A stretch of 64,000 bases of DNA, taken from positions 124,001 through 188,000 of the forward strand of contig JACCGJ010013582.1 in assembly GCA_013407085.1 (NCBI GenBank), written 5' to 3'. Made by a program: the position numbers and the translations under genes. The notes beneath the pieces were generated by a model. It ran no database searches and was not told the DNA's origin. It saw only the letters and a program-made list of their open reading frames with translations. Of the stretch, positions 60,334 through 64,000 are shown piece after piece (position 1 is the first letter of the stretch; each line of letters opens with the position of its first letter). Source of the stretch: Atriophallophorus winterbourni. Lineage: Eukaryota > Platyhelminthes > Trematoda > Plagiorchiida > Microphallidae.

Positions 60334-63300
60334 CGTCCTCCAGATTTGCTCCTGACCCTTTAAGAAGTTCGGGCTTGCCCTATTTGCGCCACCGCGCCAA
60401 CCTCCGGGCCTTCGTCTTCTTGAGATACTTCTAGCAAACCAAATGTCGGATTCGGCATTTTGTAATTCATCAAAACCAAGTTTGCCCACCGATAAGGATC
60501 TATCGGAATGATGACCAAACATAACAACAATGCAACGTTTGAAACGGACCAGCCACGCAATGGAGCGTAAAAGTCGTTTCCAACTAGAAAATCGACGAAA
60601 AATGTTGTCTATTCCTCGTTCTGAATCCTTTGACGTAATGTTACAATTAACACGCTTGAATTCAGCTTGCTCGGTGCGCTGCGGATCAACAATTTCAGGC
60701 CACGTATCAATGGTTTGTCTTAGAAACTCAGGACCGTTCAACCAAAATTCCAATTGAGACAACTCCATGTCAACCCGTGAGGTCAAATCAGCTGGATTAT
60801 AACGGGTACCAACATGCCTCTACTGGCATGGTATCGTTTGTTCGTGTATGAATGTCAAGCGATTCGCCACAAACGTTGAGAAGTGACTAGTTCGATTGGT
60901 AATATGATACAAAGCAGTCATCGAATCAATCCAAAAGATGATGTTTTTAACTAGTTCACCAAAAGCGGATTTTAGTATCAAAATTATACGTACCGCAAGA
61001 ACCGCTGCAGACAATTCCAACCTAGGAATGGATACCGTTTCCAGAGGATTCACTCGAGATTTCGAAAACAGGAGACGAACCGGCGACATGACTGAATCAC
61101 TACATGAAAGTCCGTATGCAACGGCTCCATGGCCAGATTCTGAGGCATCACTGAAGACGTGTAGATTTAAGGACGTCATACCTTCATTTACTTCGCAAAT
61201 GCGTCGTGGAACTCGTAACTCTTTGACCGAATGCATGCTGTCGATCCACTTGTCGCACACTAGCTGAAGATCATCACTCATCGGTTCGTCCCAACCCGAT
61301 GGTTTTCTGCAACAACGTTGCAGCGATTCCTTTTCAGGGAAAATCCAAGGACTGATCAAGCCGAGTGGATCATACAACCCACTGACTACTGACAATAAAC
61401 TTCGTTTCGTTTTTGGGCGTTTTGCAATTTTCAGATCAAACGCAAATTCGTCTGTGGCTGCATCCCATTTAACACCCAGCATTCTTTCCATCGGTAGCTT
61501 ATCTTGGCTAATGGCTCGTACGTTGGGTGCGCGGTCATCCGCAGGCACATCATCAAGTAAGATACGGTCATTGGCAATCCACTTTGTCAAACGAAAACCT
61601 CCCATTCGTAACAATGATGACAACTGCCTTATCAAGGACTTCGCTTCCTCCTGAGTAGGTACTGATACTAAACAATCATCAACATAAAAATCTTCCGAAA
61701 CATAATTTCCAATTCGTTCTTCAAATAAATGACCGAAATCCTCGACCGTTTTACGCAGTGCAAACGTAGCGCAAAATGGTGACGACGTTGCCCCGAAGGG
61801 ATGAACAGTCATCCTAAATTATTTAATGGAACCCCGCATAGCATTATCCTCCCACCAGAGAATTCTAAGTGCATCTCTATCATAGTTTGGCACTTTAACT
61901 TGGAGGAACATCTCTTCGATGTCAGCAGCAAGAGCATATACATGTAATCGAAAGCGCAGCAAAACGTCGATCAAATTTGTTGTCAGATTTGGTCCTTGAA
62001 ATAGTACATCATTCAACGACACACCATTGTGTTTAGCCGCACAATCGAAAACTACTCTCAGCTTTTCCGGTTTCTTAGGATTGAAAACCGGATGGTTAGG
62101 CAAATACCAAACAATATTCTCCGTGGCATTATTCAGAACGGGTTCGATATAACCAATCTCCAAATGATGTGCCATAACCTTGCTGTAACGCTCGAACAAA
62201 ACACTATCGCGTTCGAATCGACGCCGTAAGTAGCTTAAGCGCCTTTCCGCTGACAAATAATTTGTGGTCAGTTTGCTTCTATCAGGCTCCCAAGGTAGCG
62301 GTACCTGGAAATGATCTTCGATAATTTTTGATCCTTTTACGAGCGACAATGCATCTTCGTCATCGCGCGATCGTTCATTTCCTTCAGCGGATATGTCTGC
62401 AAATTCTGCATTGTACAGACGGTTGACACATTCATCAATGGACCCTTGCTCCAAGGAAGAATTCAAACACAAGATATCCTTTGGAGTTTGGCATGCTTGG
62501 CCTTGCAGAATCCACCCCAACAGCGTTTTGGTTGCAAACGGACGGCGCCTGCCTCCTGAGCGCTGTTCCAACGCCCAATGTGCTTCAGGGACGTCGCAGC
62601 CTATGAGCACAGTCACAGGCTGATCACTAACATCAAGGAAGTCAACGTCTTCCAAGTATGCAGGCCGTTCACTCAAGGCTGTCATTGGACACTGTGATAC
62701 ACGCGGCAACTTTTCTACTGTGTAAGCCTCAGGGACGTGGATTACTTGACTGCCATCAAACGAGTGTATTTCAAATTTCAAACGAGAACAAGTAAGTTTA
62801 CGCTGATGACCCAAAGTGGTCAATGAAACTTGCGCAGGACTTTTAGGCATCCTGTTCTGTTCAACGAAGTCATTAAGAATCAAAGTGGTATCAGAACCAC
62901 TATCCAAGAAGGCAACTGCATTTATAAGCCCATTTGGAGTCTCGATCTTGATGGGTACAGAACCTAAGAACACCTTTGCACTGAATGCCGCATGACTGCA
63001 GTGAATATTCGTGGACGGTTTCTCTGCAGCGTGGTTGTAGTGTAGAAGTGTGTGGTGTCGTTTACCGCAATTTTCGGCATTGCACCACGGCTTGTATTTA
63101 CATGACACAGCGCCATGTGAAGGTCGCAGACATAAAAAACAAACTGAGTTGCGCCTGGCGATTTCCCAGCGCGACTTGACATCCGATTCAACAAATTTCG
63201 TACAATTCTGTAACTCATGAGATGCCTGGCAAATGCAACATTTCATGCTAGGCATTACATCACATGTGGTTTGAAAACCACTCCTCGCATTCGGGTATGC

Positions 63301-64000
63301 ACGAGGTGATTGCTGATGTATGTTTGAGCTAGTTGTTTCAAGCAGCTGCCCAAACCTGCTCCTTGCGGTACGTGCACGCCGTGACACAAATTGTGTCAGG
63401 TGCTCAAATGTGACTCCATGGCCATCCATGCTGAGTTGATCCGCCGCATCAGCCCACTGATGATGTAAGGCGACAGGTAGACACTTATTAACGCCTTCCA
63501 AGGTGGCTACAGAATTCAAATCTGCTTCACAACCCATTTGCTTCAAAGCAATTTGACAGTTTTCCATCCTTAAGGCGAGGTTTGACAGGCTATCGGAAGT
63601 GTTTCTTACTCGGGTTGCTTCACTCAACATCTCGTTCAATAACGAGCGTGCAACAACATGAGGTAGACCGAACATTTCCTTTAGAATGCTGCGTGCTCTT
63701 GCATAACCTTCTTCAGGCGGCAACATCACGCAAGCGTCAATCGCATTTCGAGCTTTACCTCAGCAATAATATGTGAGGTACAATAGAAGCTGACCAGAAT
63801 CAGTAGTTTTTGATTCCACATGGCATTCAAACTGCCTTATAAACTTCCAGTAGTACACTGGATTACCATCAAATGATGATAATTCAACCTTTGGAAGTGA
63901 AGCAGAATCTTTCACGATTTTCTGTGGCGCTTTGCCCCCTTCCGATTTAAGTTGACGATCAGCGACAGGAAAACTAGCCACCGGATTGTCGTTGGATCGG
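60328..64000 (-). pseudogene. Bel/Pao Gag-Pol: Gag, aspartic protease, RT, partial RNase H, three in-frame stops
   Basis: One continuous frame broken only by TGA at 63762-63760, TAA at 61821-61819 and TAG at 60822-60820. Gag runs from the window edge (LPKVELSSFDGNPVYYWKFI) and ends in Cys/His knuckles (CCICQASHELQNC, CFLCLRPSHGAVSC, CNAENCGKRHHTLLH). The protease has FLDSGSDTTLI with the catalytic DSG near 62900. RT has NPKKPEKLRVVFDCAAKHNG, ADIEEMFLQV, MTVHPFGATSSPFCATF and YVDD at 61686-61675, then LGVKWD and SGLYDPLGLISPW. RNase H follows (FSDASESGHGAVAYG, IPRLELSAAVLA, WIDSMTALYHI), and after the NPADLTSR block the frame drifts into WRGGANRASPNF and ends at 60328. The long integrase region is absent. 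Recent copy judging by the few breaks. Confidence 0.9.

Larger units (their letters stand above)
60165..64000 (-). mobile_element. Bel/Pao LTR retrotransposon, runs off the right edge
   Basis: A minus-strand element. The 3' LTR is inferred at 60165-60333; the Gag-Pol frame occupies 60328-64000; the 5' LTR lies outside the window. The Pol wording (YVDD, ADIEEMFLQVKV, SRVNPLETVSIPRLEL) is typical Bel/Pao, a clade represented in schistosomes by Sinbad. RT and the start of RNase H run directly into the 3' LTR, so the integrase is deleted. Confidence 0.88.

Overview
The window looks like gene-poor, AT-rich DNA from a parasitic flatworm, most likely a trematode of the schistosome type. This is inferred from the mix of families, not from a species match: a CsRn1/Boudicca-like Gypsy element, a Sinbad-like Bel/Pao element, RTE- and CR1-type non-LTR elements, a Penelope-like fragment, and tandem repeats that join a tRNA-like segment to a hammerhead ribozyme, the design known from the schistosome Sm-alpha satellite. 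Genes have introns. No prokaryotic features are present.

The only host genes I can support are two paralogous three-exon genes on the minus strand, each encoding a small ten-cysteine Ly6/uPAR (three-finger) protein. Copy A (exons between 2784 and 5498) ends early, before the stalk and GPI signal. Copy B (48846-51776) is intact and encodes 153 residues with a signal peptide, LU domain, Ser/Thr-rich stalk and hydrophobic GPI-type tail. They sit in a diverged direct duplication (about 2250-7640 and 48640-53890). A third copy of the upstream region, on the plus strand (about 29440-34735), was split by an RTE insertion and has no exons after it.

Layout: 1-1860 RTE remnant; 2250-7640 duplication copy A; 7790-8050 RTE scrap; 8853-17347 a CsRn1-like Gypsy element whose 3' LTR is split by a minus-strand Gypsy element (12954-17160); 17440-20740 a diverged host repeat (unit X); 20880-21140 Penelope-like RT; 21135-24945 a ~240-bp satellite whose consensus forms a hammerhead ribozyme; 26130-29330 RTE; 30090-33745 a GC-rich RTE element with an almost open ORF; 34740-36620 unit X inverted; 38245-44935 a nest in which an RTE is interrupted by a ~400-bp hammerhead/tRNA-like array that is itself interrupted by a Gypsy element; 45880-48115 unit X; 48640-53890 duplication copy B; 54890-55500 more hammerhead repeat remnants and a TA tract; 55770-59650 CR1-like remnants; 60165-64000 a Bel/Pao element lacking its integrase.

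The most notable content is the co-occurrence of two unrelated hammerhead-bearing tandem repeat families with a Penelope-like RT, and the small Ly6-like gene family whose short exons are invisible to a simple ORF scan. All exon models and ribozyme folds were made by eye.
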